Origin: JAWKTT01 sp041398965
GTDB taxonomy: Bacteria; Planctomycetota; Planctomycetia; Planctomycetales; Planctomycetaceae
Assembly (NCBI GenBank): GCA_041398965.1
Contig: JAWKTT010000042.1
Coordinates: 1 to 37,357 of the forward strand
Reading direction: 5' to 3'
DNA length: 37,357 nt
Below, one piece after another: positions 17,659 to 26,211 of the stretch (positions within the stretch are counted from its first letter, which is position 1; each line of letters starts with the position of its first letter). The position numbers and the translations under genes were made by a program. The notes under the pieces are model-generated. The model made no database searches. It had not been told where the DNA came from and saw only the letters and a list, made by a program, of their open reading frames with translations.

Positions 17659-19404
17659 ATGCAGGTCAAACGTGGAATTGCAGCATCACCGGGGGTCGGT
17701 ATCGGTCCGGCGTTGGTGTTTGGCGCCGGCAGTTTTCATGTTCCTCGGCAATACACAACGCACGACGCTATTGACACCGAAGTGGCCCGCTTTCGGGTTG
17801 CGCTCGAAAATGTCTGTCAGGAGTTGGTCGAAAACGAACGACTGGTGACCGAACGAATCGGCAGCCAGTGCGGGGCAATCTTTGACGCACATCTCCAAAT
17901 TGCCCGAGATCCAAAGCTCATCGGAGAGATCGAAGAGGGGATTCGCAAACACGCCTACTCCCCCGAGTTCTCGACCAGTTCGGTCTTGCGAGGCTTCGCC
18001 CGGAAACTCAAGGAACTCGGCAACCCCGTTCTCGCCGAACGTGCAGCCGATATCTACGACCTCGAAAAGAGCCTGCTGCGACATCTCCTCGGCGAAGAGC
18101 GAGAAGAATTGAGTCAGCTGAGTTCAAAGGTCGTCGTGTTAGCGAGCGACCTTTCCCCCAGCGAAACGGCGGGTCTGAGTCGCGAATTCGTTTACGGCTT
18201 TGCAACCGAAGGGGGAGGACCGACCAGTCACACCGCCATTCTTGCGGGAGCGCTCGAAATTCCAGCGGTCGTCGGGATCGGGTCGTTTCTAAAAGACCTT
18301 TCGGGCGGGGAGATGGTGATCATCGACGGGGATCATGGCGAAGTGATCCTCAACCCGACCGAAGACTGCCTTGCCGAGTATCGTCGCAATGCCGAGCGGA
18401 GCCAGAGTGCCGCTCGAATTCTCCTCACCAGTGCGACCAAGCCCTCGGTCACGCAAGATGGCGTGCCGGTGCCGGTCTATGGAAATATCGAATTCCCCGG
18501 AGAAGTCGCGCATTGCCTGCAACGTGAAGCGGACGGCATTGGATTGTATCGGACGGAATTCCTTTACCTTGGGCGGAAGAGCGAACGGACGGAAGAGGAT
18601 CATTACAAAGCCTACAAGCAGGTGCTTGACGCCTATCCCGAGTCGCCAGTGGTGATCCGCACGCTTGACCTTGGGGCTGATAAGGTTCCGGTATCCTTGC
18701 GAGAGTATTATGCTCGCGAGGCGAATCCCGAGTTGGGCTTGCGGAGTATCCGGGTCTCGCTCGCAGATCAAGACCGCTTCAAGACCCAGTTGCGGGCGAT
18801 CCTGCGGGCAGCCGACCTCGGGGATGTCCGGGTGATGTTCCCGCTGATCTCCTCACTGAGCGAACTGCGTCAGGCGAAGAGCCTGTTGAAAGATGTTGGT
18901 GAAGACCTGGCAGAAAAGGGGATTCCCTATCGTGCCAATCTCCCAGTCGGTATGATGGTGGAAGTTCCAGCTGCGGCTTTGATGGCCGAGGAGTTTGCCC
19001 AGGAGGTCGACTTCTTCTCGATTGGGACCAACGATCTGATCCAGTACACGCTGGCCGCAGACCGTTCCAATCCGGCGGTGGCAAAGTACTACAACTCGGC
19101 CGACCCGGCTGTGCTGCGGATAATTCGCTTGGTGCTTCAGGCGTCAAAGCCACGAAGTATCCCGGTGACCGTCTGCGGGCAGATGTGTTCTGATCCAAAG
19201 TTTGTCCCGCTGCTTGTCGGACTCGGAGTCCGTCAACTCAGTGTGACGCCGCAGGTCATTCCACAGATCAAAGCCATCGTCCGTTCATTAACCATCGAAA
19301 CGGCAGAACAGATCGCGAAACGGGCATTTGAATTTGACCTCGCCCGCGACGTCGAAAGTTACCTCAAATCCGAGTTAAAACGTCTCTGTCCCGAAATGGA
19401 GTAA
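17659..19404 (+). CDS. ptsI: PTS enzyme I (phosphoenolpyruvate-protein phosphotransferase)
   Basis: This soluble enzyme transfers phosphate from phosphoenolpyruvate to HPr. At 581 residues it is of normal length. The N-terminal domain carries the phospho-histidine motif GGGPTSHTAILA with H191. The C-terminal barrel has GIGLYRTEF (R298), LDLGADK (337-342), NPELGLRSIR (356-365), MMVEVPAAA (432-440), SIGTNDLIQYT (454-464) and the acid/base cysteine C506 in CGQMCSDP, where many enzymes have CGEMAGDP. All key catalytic groups appear present. It is the third gene of the EIIA-HPr-EI cluster and is followed by a hairpin at 19500. The EI and HPr together make a complete relay even though HPr has a changed active-site flank. 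Confidence 0.95.
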   Translation: MQVKRGIAASPGVGIGPALVFGAGSFHVPRQYTTHDAIDTEVARFRVALENVCQELVENERLVTERIGSQCGAIFDAHLQIARDPKLIGEIEEGIRKHAYSPEFSTSSVLRGFARKLKELGNPVLAERAADIYDLEKSLLRHLLGEEREELSQLSSKVVVLASDLSPSETAGLSREFVYGFATEGGGPTSHTAILAGALEIPAVVGIGSFLKDLSGGEMVIIDGDHGEVILNPTEDCLAEYRRNAERSQSAARILLTSATKPSVTQDGVPVPVYGNIEFPGEVAHCLQREADGIGLYRTEFLYLGRKSERTEEDHYKAYKQVLDAYPESPVVIRTLDLGADKVPVSLREYYAREANPELGLRSIRVSLADQDRFKTQLRAILRAADLGDVRVMFPLISSLSELRQAKSLLKDVGEDLAEKGIPYRANLPVGMMVEVPAAALMAEEFAQEVDFFSIGTNDLIQYTLAADRSNPAVAKYYNSADPAVLRIIRLVLQASKPRSIPVTVCGQMCSDPKFVPLLVGLGVRQLSVTPQVIPQIKAIVRSLTIETAEQIAKRAFEFDLARDVESYLKSELKRLCPEME

Positions 19405-19499
19405 CAGCGTCTTTACCCCATACGACGGACATTCCTGTCTGTCGAAGCGACAACAGCACGATCAGGTCGATTGATCGAGAAGGTCGAATCACCGTTGAG

Positions 19500-19521
19500 C
19501 GACGGACGAAAAGGTCCGTCG
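19500..19521. terminator. strong hairpin after ptsI
   Basis: A perfect 8-base stem, CGACGGAC (19500-19507) and GTCCGTCG (19514-19521), encloses the loop GAAAAG. It lies 96 bases after the EI stop. There is no T-run downstream, so it may act as a stability element or a weak terminator separating the PTS genes from the RNase gene. Confidence 0.35.
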
Positions 19522-20321
19522 AACGATGAAACAAGTTGAAATGAAGAGACAGCGTTAATTTTGAGACGAGCCCCCCTTTGTGGTGGCTCAACATGGACAG
19601 CGTCGGGGCACAATCAGACGAACGAACCGGTTTCCCGGAAACTTCGGAGTCACCGAAGTCCTCGAGAGAGTCATCTCCAGACAAACCCACACGACAGCAT
19701 TCCGCCGTCGAGGAGTCTGTCGGGCGATGGCAGATCACGGTTTCTTCGTTGTCGTTGCGACCTCATTTTTCAGTCAGTTTCCTAGACATTACTTAGCGAA
19801 CAGAGTGCATTTCCTGCTTTCCAGTCCTGCATTTCGTCGACCGCATCAAGCTTTGCCCTGGCAAAGCTTGCCTTCGTCTGTCGTCGCTGCACCTCGGGTC
19901 GGGGACGATCGTCCTTTCATGCACCCTCTCGATGAAACCGGGACCGTCTCCCGAGAGCATCGACCGGGTTCGCCCGTCACGCAGCCGCAGCCCGCAATGT
20001 TCGTCGAATGTCCCTGCCAGCCGACCTCGGATGATGCCGACCGCTTCCCCTGTGGAAGCTCGCCATCCCCCGGTCGATGGACAGGCGCTTCAGGACCGGT
20101 CGGTGACTCTCCTCAATTTCATTTCGAGGAACAGTCCGACCACTCACCGAACCCTCTCGGCCCCCTTCCTCGAAATTCCCGGAGCTTCGATCTGCGGGGG
20201 ATGAAGGGGTCACACGTCGACAACTGGCGGCTCGCAAAGCTGCGATCGTCAGGTTGGTTGATGAGCCAGAGACTGGAAGGAAGCACTGCACTCGCTGTTC
20301 GCGCACGAACAGGAGTCATCC
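19522..20321 (+). other. long gene-free leader of the RNase E/G gene
   Basis: About 800 bases separate the ptsI hairpin from the RNase start with no convincing gene. An open frame crosses the region and overlaps the RNase start, but it has no signal, motif or ribosome site. No clear -35/-10 pair was found, so the length of the true leader is unknown. A palindrome at 19847-19870 lies inside. In enterobacteria the rne leader is long and structured and mediates self-regulation by RNase E; a similar role here is only an inference from position. Confidence 0.4.
19847..19870. repeat. perfect 11-base palindrome
   Basis: The arms CAAGCTTTGCC (19847-19857) and GGCAAAGCTTG (19860-19870) are perfect reverse complements separated by only CT. 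As RNA it would form a tight hairpin. It may be a dispersed palindromic repeat or a structural element of the RNase leader. Confidence 0.6.
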
Positions 20322-22655
20322 ATGAAGAAAGAAATGCTCATCAATGTCCTCCAGCAGGAGGAGTGCCGGATTGCCATCGTGGAAGATGGAATTCTGGAGG
20401 AGTTGTACGTCGAACGGTCCAGCCTGGATAACGTCGCCGGCAACATCTACAAAGGGAAGGTCGTCAACCTCGAACCGACAATCCAGGCCGCCTTCGTCGA
20501 TTTCGGAATCGGTCGCAACGGCTTTCTCCACGTCAGCGACGTCGAGTATCAATACTACAAACATCTCCTGAGCGAAGACGAACGAGAGAACAAAGACAGC
20601 AAGACCGGACGGGTCTTCAACGAACGGACCGCCCGAGGTAAACCGCAGATTCAGGAGATTTTTACCCGTGGCAGCGAAGTGCTGGTGCAGGTCATCAAAG
20701 AAGGGATCGGCAACAAGGGGCCGACGCTCTCCACCTACATTAGTATCCCCGGTCGCTACCTCGTCTTGATGCCCGGTCTCCAGAGACTCGGCGTCAGTCG
20801 GAAGATTCCCGACGACAACCTCCGCCGAAAACTGCGTCAAACCCTCCGCGATATGGACCCACCGGCAGGTCTGGGTTTCATCATTCGCACCGCCGGAATC
20901 GACCGCAGCAAGAAAGACCTCCAGCGAGACTTGCACTACTTGTTGCGTCTCTGGAAGACGATCGTCCGTCGATTGAAAAGCAACTCGGCTCCGGACTGCG
21001 TTTATGAAGAAAGCGACATGGTCACCCGGACCATCCGGGACATCTACGCTAACGACATCGAGACCATCTGGATCGATGAAGAGGCGGCGTACGACCGCAT
21101 CGTCGAGTTCATGAAGGTCGTGCTCCCCAAGCATGTCGAACGAATCAAGTTCTACGACGGCAAAGAGCCTCTGTTCCATAAGTATCATGTCGAACGAGAG
21201 ATCGACATCATCCAACAAAGGAAGGTCAATCTGGAAGGGGGGGGCTCGATCGTCATCGATCAGACCGAAGCTCTCGTGGCGATCGACGTCAACAGTGGTA
21301 GCTTCCGTTCGGAGGGAGATGCCGAACAGAATGCGTTCAAGGTCAACATGAACGCCGCCGAGGAAATCGCCCGACAAATCCGCCTCCGCGATCTTGGCGG
21401 GGTGATCGTTAACGACTTCATCGACATGCGTGAGGAACGTCATCGCCGTGCTGTCGAGAAGAAGTTGCACGAGTGTGTCATGCGAGACCGCGCCCGAACC
21501 AAAGTGCTCCGGATCAGTCCTTTCGGGCTGATCGAGATGACCCGTCAGCGCATCCGTCCATCACTGAAACGGAGCGTCTACGAAGATTGCCCCTGCTGCA
21601 AAGGGCATGGTTACGTAAAGACGTCCGAAAGCATGGCGATCGAAGTCATGCGTCGACTGATGACCGTCGCCTCGGTCGAAGCGGTCCATCGGGTCGACGT
21701 CGAAGTCTCGCAGCGCGTGGCCGACTTCCTGATCAACCGCAAACGTCGCGACATCACCGCTCTCGAAGAACGTTACGATGTACTCGTCAACATTCTGACC
21801 GGAGCCAATGTCAGTCCTGAGCACCTCAAAATCATCGGTCGCGATGAGTTAGGGGTCGAAGTTCCCGTGTTAGCTATCGAGCCACCGCCACAACGTCGTG
21901 GCCCATCCGCCCGCACGACCGGCAGTCCGAACCGGCATCGCCCAGGGGGGAGCAACGACAGTCGATCCAGCGACCGCAGCTCGAACTCACGCAACGAGAA
22001 CACCGGTTCCTCCAGTAGCCGTGAGGGAAGCAGTCGTGGCGAAAGTGGTAGCCGGGGTGAAGGTGGCAGCCGGGGTGAAGGTTCTGGATCATCGAGTGGT
22101 CGGGGAGAACAGTCGCGATCGGGCGGCGGGCGGAGCGAGCGAAGTGGTTCCACCCCTTCCCGTAGCTCAGAAGGGGGTCGTGATGACAGTCGCCGTGATG
22201 ACAGCCGCCGTGATGACAGTCGTCGCACGGAAGGACGCCGCGAAGAGAGTGGGGGTGATCGCTCCCGCAGTCCGCGTGGTCGGAGCGAAGATCGCGGTGA
22301 AGGTCGTAGTCAATCCAGTCGTAGCGACTCTTCGGGACGCGAGACTTCTCGCAGTGAAGGACGGAGTGACGCCTCACGTGGCGAGTCGAAACGAGTCGAG
22401 AGTCGTGGCGAAGGACGAGGTCGTGGGTCGAGTGATGGCGAACGTTCCCGTGAGGGGGGGGCGTCTTGTGATGGCGGCTCACGAGAGTCCGGTTCAAGAG
22501 AGAGTCGGGCGAGCCGGGAGACGTCAGACCGAGACTCTTACCGTCGTGAATCTTCGGGGCGTGAGGCGTCAAGCCGCGATCAACAACGTCGCACTCCCAG
22601 CCCTCCTCCGGTCGAACTTGACGAAATTAACATCGACTTCGAGAGCGACGATTGA
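20322..22655 (+). CDS. ribonuclease E/G family endoribonuclease with SR-like tail
   Basis: This enzyme cleaves single-stranded RNA during mRNA decay and rRNA processing. The start is set by AGGAG at 20311-20315, six bases before the ATG. The S1 domain (about 37-140) contains GKVVNLEPTIQAAFVDFG. The catalytic core has the two metal-binding aspartates, D322 in AIDVNSGSF and D365 in VNDFIDM, and the zinc-link CPCCKGHG at 423-430. The core ends near residue 520. Residues 525-765 are a low-complexity tail of Ser, Arg, Gly, Asp and Glu with many RS and RE dipeptides. It closes with an acidic end (ELDEINIDFESDD). In E. coli the C-terminal half of RNase E scaffolds the degradosome; a binding role for this tail is inferred, with no recognised partner motif. 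Whether to call it rne or rng is unclear. Confidence 0.93.
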   Translation: MKKEMLINVLQQEECRIAIVEDGILEELYVERSSLDNVAGNIYKGKVVNLEPTIQAAFVDFGIGRNGFLHVSDVEYQYYKHLLSEDERENKDSKTGRVFNERTARGKPQIQEIFTRGSEVLVQVIKEGIGNKGPTLSTYISIPGRYLVLMPGLQRLGVSRKIPDDNLRRKLRQTLRDMDPPAGLGFIIRTAGIDRSKKDLQRDLHYLLRLWKTIVRRLKSNSAPDCVYEESDMVTRTIRDIYANDIETIWIDEEAAYDRIVEFMKVVLPKHVERIKFYDGKEPLFHKYHVEREIDIIQQRKVNLEGGGSIVIDQTEALVAIDVNSGSFRSEGDAEQNAFKVNMNAAEEIARQIRLRDLGGVIVNDFIDMREERHRRAVEKKLHECVMRDRARTKVLRISPFGLIEMTRQRIRPSLKRSVYEDCPCCKGHGYVKTSESMAIEVMRRLMTVASVEAVHRVDVEVSQRVADFLINRKRRDITALEERYDVLVNILTGANVSPEHLKIIGRDELGVEVPVLAIEPPPQRRGPSARTTGSPNRHRPGGSNDSRSSDRSSNSRNENTGSSSSREGSSRGESGSRGEGGSRGEGSGSSSGRGEQSRSGGGRSERSGSTPSRSSEGGRDDSRRDDSRRDDSRRTEGRREESGGDRSRSPRGRSEDRGEGRSQSSRSDSSGRETSRSEGRSDASRGESKRVESRGEGRGRGSSDGERSREGGASCDGGSRESGSRESRASRETSDRDSYRRESSGREASSRDQQRRTPSPPPVELDEINIDFESDD
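22044..22079 (+). repeat. 18-base tandem repeat in the RNase tail
   Basis: Two near-identical copies (22044-22061 and 22062-22079) share the core AGCCGGGGTGAA and encode Gly-Ser-Arg-Gly-Glu-Gly units. They show that part of the tail grew by local duplication. Confidence 0.6.
22179..22223 (+). repeat. three 15-base tandem repeats encoding RDDSR
   Basis: Three copies of CGTGATGACAGTCGC, differing only at single third-codon positions, lie at 22179-22193, 22194-22208 and 22209-22223. They encode alternating Arg pairs and Asp-Asp-Ser. The near-identity at DNA level indicates recent slippage or unequal exchange. Confidence 0.8.
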
Positions 22656-22720
22656 GAGCGTTCGTGGATTGAGGAGACCGGAACAGGAGCGAGGGAACGA
22701 ACAGAGAACTCCTTCAGGGT

Positions 22721-22760
22721 CCCCACGACGTGATCGCGGGGCTTTGATTTTCTCTTTCTG
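22721..22760 (+). terminator. possible terminator after the RNase gene
   Basis: A CCCC/GGGG stem (22721-22724 and 22738-22741) with a 13-base loop is followed by the T-rich stretch CTTTGATTTTCTCTTTCTGT. It lies 65 bases after the RNase stop, between convergent genes. The stem is short, so this is tentative. Confidence 0.3.
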
Positions 22761-22784
22761 TCCCTCCGTTCCCCTTTCGGAATT

Positions 22785-24089
22785 CTAACTCGTCGGTTCG
22801 GACTTCTCCCGCACCAGCCGTGCCAATGGAGACCCTTCTGACAGGGTGATCGGGCGGCCGATGGGGGTGAGGATTTCTTCGGAGTAGTCGACCCCCATCT
22901 GCTGCATGACGGTGGCGTACAGGTCGGGGAGATGAACCGGGTCATGTGGGGGTGTCGTCTTGTCGCGGACCTGGGCCGCTGGGTCGGTCCCCCCGATCAA
23001 CTGGCCCGAACGGAGACCCCCACCGCCGATCACACACGAGAACCCATTCGGCCAATGGTCGCGACCATCGAGTCCATTGATCTGCGGCGTCCGTCCGAAC
23101 TCGCCGATGCAAAGGACGATTGTCGATTGCAGCAAATCGCGATCGACCAAGTCCTGCATTAAAGCGGCGAATGCGGAGTCAAGAATGGCGTTCTGTGTCC
23201 GGCAACCGGCATGGTTGTTGGCGTGCGTATCCCAGCCACGCAAGACCACCTGCACCGATCGCACTCCCTGTTCAACCAGTCGTCTCGCAACGAGGCAACC
23301 CCGGCCAAACTGTGTGGCCCCATATCTGAGTCGTGTCGCCTCCGGTTCGTCGTCAATCTCGAACGCTTTGAGTTGATCAGAACTCATCATCTTGAGAGCC
23401 CTTCCAATGACATCCTGATGCAGGGTGTCGTTCACTTGCATCGCCCGGCCCCGACGAAACTGTTGCGAGACAACATCAAGGTTTTTGATCCGACGCGATT
23501 GACGCTCTTCCGAAACTCGGCTCCGCATGTTCTGCAGATTCTCTCCCGGATTAAAGATGCGATAGGCATCGAACTCATCACCGAGATACCCTCCTCTCGG
23601 CACGACAAATCCATCGCCCGATGCCAGCGAGACATGCTGCGGAATCTCGATCTTCGGATCGGGAAGAGAGCGCGTAAGAATGGCCCCCAGTGACGGGTGA
23701 ATCACTGTTGGATCGGGACGGTAACCGGTCTGGACGAAGTATGTCCCCCGTTCGTGATCCCCCTCTTTCGAGACGAGCGAGCGAATGACACTCAGATGCT
23801 GCATCTGGTCTGCCATCTGCGGCAGACTGTCTGCAATTTCGACCCCCTTGGCCGATGTCCGAATCCCCTTGACCGGCCCTCCATGCTTCGTCTCGGGATG
23901 AGGGTCCCACGTATCAAGATGGCTCGGGCCTCCCGCCATCCACAACGTAATCAACGAACGGGCCCGTTCGTTCCCCCGCCGTTCTGCCGCTCGACTCGAC
24001 ATCCCTGGCAACACAAAAGAGACCCCCATCGTCGCCAGGGTCGACAACACATCTCGCCGTGTCAGAAATGGAGTCTTGGAAGCAGACAT
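22785..24089 (-). CDS. DUF1501 family protein with twin-arginine signal
   Basis: Planctomycetes have many DUF1501 proteins, which resemble the sulfatase/alkaline phosphatase fold; their reaction is not settled. The protein has the usual features: LITLWMAGGPSHLDTWDPHPE near the N-terminus, GWDTHANNHAG in the middle, and CIGEFGRTPQINGLDGRDHW then GG towards the C-terminus. The ATG at 24089 places the twin-arginine motif LTRRDVLSTLATMG near residue 10, an excellent Tat signal, so export in folded form is likely. A GTG at 24134 would add 15 residues that push the signal inward and is less likely. It follows the DUF1549/DUF1553 gene by about 57 bases on the same strand, the standard pairing, so the two are one operon and probably act together outside the cytoplasm. 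Confidence 0.9.
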   Translation of the reverse strand: MSASKTPFLTRRDVLSTLATMGVSFVLPGMSSRAAERRGNERARSLITLWMAGGPSHLDTWDPHPETKHGGPVKGIRTSAKGVEIADSLPQMADQMQHLSVIRSLVSKEGDHERGTYFVQTGYRPDPTVIHPSLGAILTRSLPDPKIEIPQHVSLASGDGFVVPRGGYLGDEFDAYRIFNPGENLQNMRSRVSEERQSRRIKNLDVVSQQFRRGRAMQVNDTLHQDVIGRALKMMSSDQLKAFEIDDEPEATRLRYGATQFGRGCLVARRLVEQGVRSVQVVLRGWDTHANNHAGCRTQNAILDSAFAALMQDLVDRDLLQSTIVLCIGEFGRTPQINGLDGRDHWPNGFSCVIGGGGLRSGQLIGGTDPAAQVRDKTTPPHDPVHLPDLYATVMQQMGVDYSEEILTPIGRPITLSEGSPLARLVREKSEPTS

Positions 24090-24146
24090 GGGATACTCAT
24101 CAGTAAGTAATAAACCGTGAACTTGGAAAGTCACTCTCGCTGCGAC

Positions 24147-26000
24147 TTAATGACTCCACGAAAACTCGGGAGCGTTGAACAAGGTCCAGTACAAGTCCTG
24201 GACGGCCGCTTCGGGGGTCTGTCTCCGTCCGGCCCCCAGTAGCGGTAACAACCGGGCTTGCTCGTCGGGCGTTGGGTAACGTGTGAAGGTTCCGAGGAAA
24301 ATGTTCTCAAGCAGCTTTTCTGGGGTCGACGAGAGGTTACGAATCTGTCCGGGTGCCCGAAACGGCGACTCTTCCGACAACTCATTCGCGAGGTTGCCAT
24401 TCATCCTTAGCAACGCTTGTTGAATGGTCCCCGAGCGATCTTCGAGTTCGTCCAGACCGGGATCGCCGAACTCCTGAATGAAGCTCTTCTCCTGTCCGAA
24501 CTTCTGGGCACGAATCACCAGATGTGAGTTCTGATCGATGGTCTCGACATGACTCGCTTGCAACATCGCCCCGATGACCTGTTCGGGACGAAGGCGAACA
24601 AGCGGAAACATCGCCCAGCGGGCTTCCAGATGTTCCAGCTTCGCCCGGGCGGCATCCTGCTGAGCGTCGCTCAGAATCTCCGGGTCTGCGTCGGCCAGAT
24701 CGGGGTGAATGGAGTCGCGAGAGAATGCCTGCGACGAAACGATGACGAGAATCAGTCGCCGCAAATCGCGACCATGATCGCGGAAGTCTTTTGCGAGGTA
24801 GTCGAGCGGTGCCAGTTGGTTACCAAATCGTGGGTCCCCCGGATTCGGCAAATCGTCGACCGACTTCACTGTCCAGACCCAGTCGGTTGCGGTGGACTCC
24901 GTTGTGTCAGAAGCGGCTGCCGCATCAGAAGAGTTGCCGACATAGACCCGCAACTGATGGGCGAATGGGCGCCCAAAGAGCAAACCCCAGACACGATTGA
25001 CAATCGCCCGATCGAAACGGAGGTTGTCCCGATGCGTCACCCAGGTGGCCAACTGTTCTCGCGGAGTCCCCTCGGAGGGGACCCATTCGGGATGAAACGG
25101 GACCGAAGGAGAGATGATGCGCTGGGGGGCATCGTCATCCTCCTGGATGATGTATTGTTGTTTTTTGTTGTCGAAAACACCGGGGAGCGAAATATCGAGT
25201 TGGCCGAAGTGAGCCGCGATCCCTTCAAACTGCGACTGCTTCCATTCGTCAAACTTGTGGTCATGGCACTGGGCACAATCGATCCGTTGCCCCAGAAAGG
25301 CCCGGGTGAAGCGGGCGGTCAACTGGTTCTCGTCGAAGTCATCCATAACGCGGGCCGAGGTGACGAAATTGACTTCGCCGTTCCCCGTCCAGACCCCGCG
25401 CCCCGCAACCATCTGCCGGACGATTTCGTCATAGGGAGTGTTCTCGCGAAGTTGCCCGGCCAGCCAGTCACGAAACCGATCACGACGGAAGACGAGAAAG
25501 CTCCCATCCTCAACACCTACAAACGGTCGCTCCAGACGTTGGGCGATGTAGTCCGCATACCTCGGATCCTCCAGCATGGCGGACGCCCAGCGTGTCAGTC
25601 GATGGGGCTCGTCATCCGATTGAAAACGTCGAATCTCTTCGAGCGACGGAATGGTCCCGTGCAACGAAAGCGACAGACGACGGAGCAGGATCAACTCATC
25701 GGCTGCCGGAGAGGGGGTCACCGCATCGAGTCGATCCGCCGGGATCTCCCCGATGGCGACCGACTCCTCCTGCCAGAGTGCGTGAAGTGTTTGGTCGAGA
25801 CCATCAATGGAACTCTGCAGCGACAACTGATCCTGCTTGGCAATGCCCCCTTCGGCCCGCGAGTCGGGACTTCGCACCGACCACCAGACGAGCCATGCCA
25901 CCATGGTGACGACCGCAACGGGCCACGCAATCGTCTTCAACCGGGAGAACATACGCCGCCTTTCTAGTGACTCGAAGGAATCAACATTCGCGGAGGTCAT
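24147..26000 (-). CDS. DUF1549 and DUF1553 domain protein
   Basis: This is the partner of the downstream DUF1501 gene. Residues 25-42 are a single membrane anchor. The DUF1549 domain (about 100-270) includes LLRRLSLSLHGTIPS, YADYIAQRLERPFVG and the CxxCH motif CAQCHDHKFDEW (C242, C245, H246), which could bind heme c or another metal. The DUF1553 domain (about 305-600) has LATWVTHRDNLRFDRAIVNR, LDYLAKDFRDHGRDLRRLI and LSSTPEKLLENIFLGTFTR. The cytochrome-like PSCyt1 domain often found at the N-terminus of such proteins is absent. The start could instead be M17 (25952), which has an AAAGGCGG just before it. The reaction is unknown; a periplasmic role with the DUF1501 protein is inferred from the pairing. 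Confidence 0.88.
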   Translation of the reverse strand: MTSANVDSFESLERRRMFSRLKTIAWPVAVVTMVAWLVWWSVRSPDSRAEGGIAKQDQLSLQSSIDGLDQTLHALWQEESVAIGEIPADRLDAVTPSPAADELILLRRLSLSLHGTIPSLEEIRRFQSDDEPHRLTRWASAMLEDPRYADYIAQRLERPFVGVEDGSFLVFRRDRFRDWLAGQLRENTPYDEIVRQMVAGRGVWTGNGEVNFVTSARVMDDFDENQLTARFTRAFLGQRIDCAQCHDHKFDEWKQSQFEGIAAHFGQLDISLPGVFDNKKQQYIIQEDDDAPQRIISPSVPFHPEWVPSEGTPREQLATWVTHRDNLRFDRAIVNRVWGLLFGRPFAHQLRVYVGNSSDAAAASDTTESTATDWVWTVKSVDDLPNPGDPRFGNQLAPLDYLAKDFRDHGRDLRRLILVIVSSQAFSRDSIHPDLADADPEILSDAQQDAARAKLEHLEARWAMFPLVRLRPEQVIGAMLQASHVETIDQNSHLVIRAQKFGQEKSFIQEFGDPGLDELEDRSGTIQQALLRMNGNLANELSEESPFRAPGQIRNLSSTPEKLLENIFLGTFTRYPTPDEQARLLPLLGAGRRQTPEAAVQDLYWTLFNAPEFSWSH

Positions 26001-26190
26001 ACGGTCATTTCCGTCGACACATCGCAGAACATTTCCCCCTCAGTCTACTGGATTGCCGGGATGATGGTTTCAAGTTTCGTCACAGACGACGCGACTTTTT
26101 CCCCATTCTGTTGCTCTCATTCGAGAAATCATCGAGACTCGCTCCAGTTCCCTGAAACTCGACGCCATCACATCGGGTAGACAATCAAAG

Positions 26191-26211
26191 CCCCACAATC
26201 TCATTATGGGG
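26191..26211 (+). promoter_or_regulatory. hairpin over the possible start of the 26206 gene
   Basis: CCCCA (26191-26195) and TGGGG (26207-26211) form a 5-base stem that buries the ATG at 26206. Either translation starts downstream at 26260, or the structure limits access to the first ATG. The rest of the 200-base divergent gap (26001-26205) shows no clear promoter. Confidence 0.3.

Noticed and set aside
19580..20431. 283-codon plus-strand ORF before the RNase gene
   Set aside because: It overlaps the RNase start by over 100 bases in another frame, has no ribosome site, and its translation is rich in Arg, Pro and Ser as expected of non-coding GC-rich DNA.
20316..21470. 384-codon minus-strand ORF
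   Set aside because: It is antisense to the conserved catalytic core of the RNase gene.
24549..25967. 472-codon plus-strand ORF
   Set aside because: It lies wholly antisense to the DUF1549/DUF1553 gene, whose domains are clear; no motif is visible in the antisense reading.
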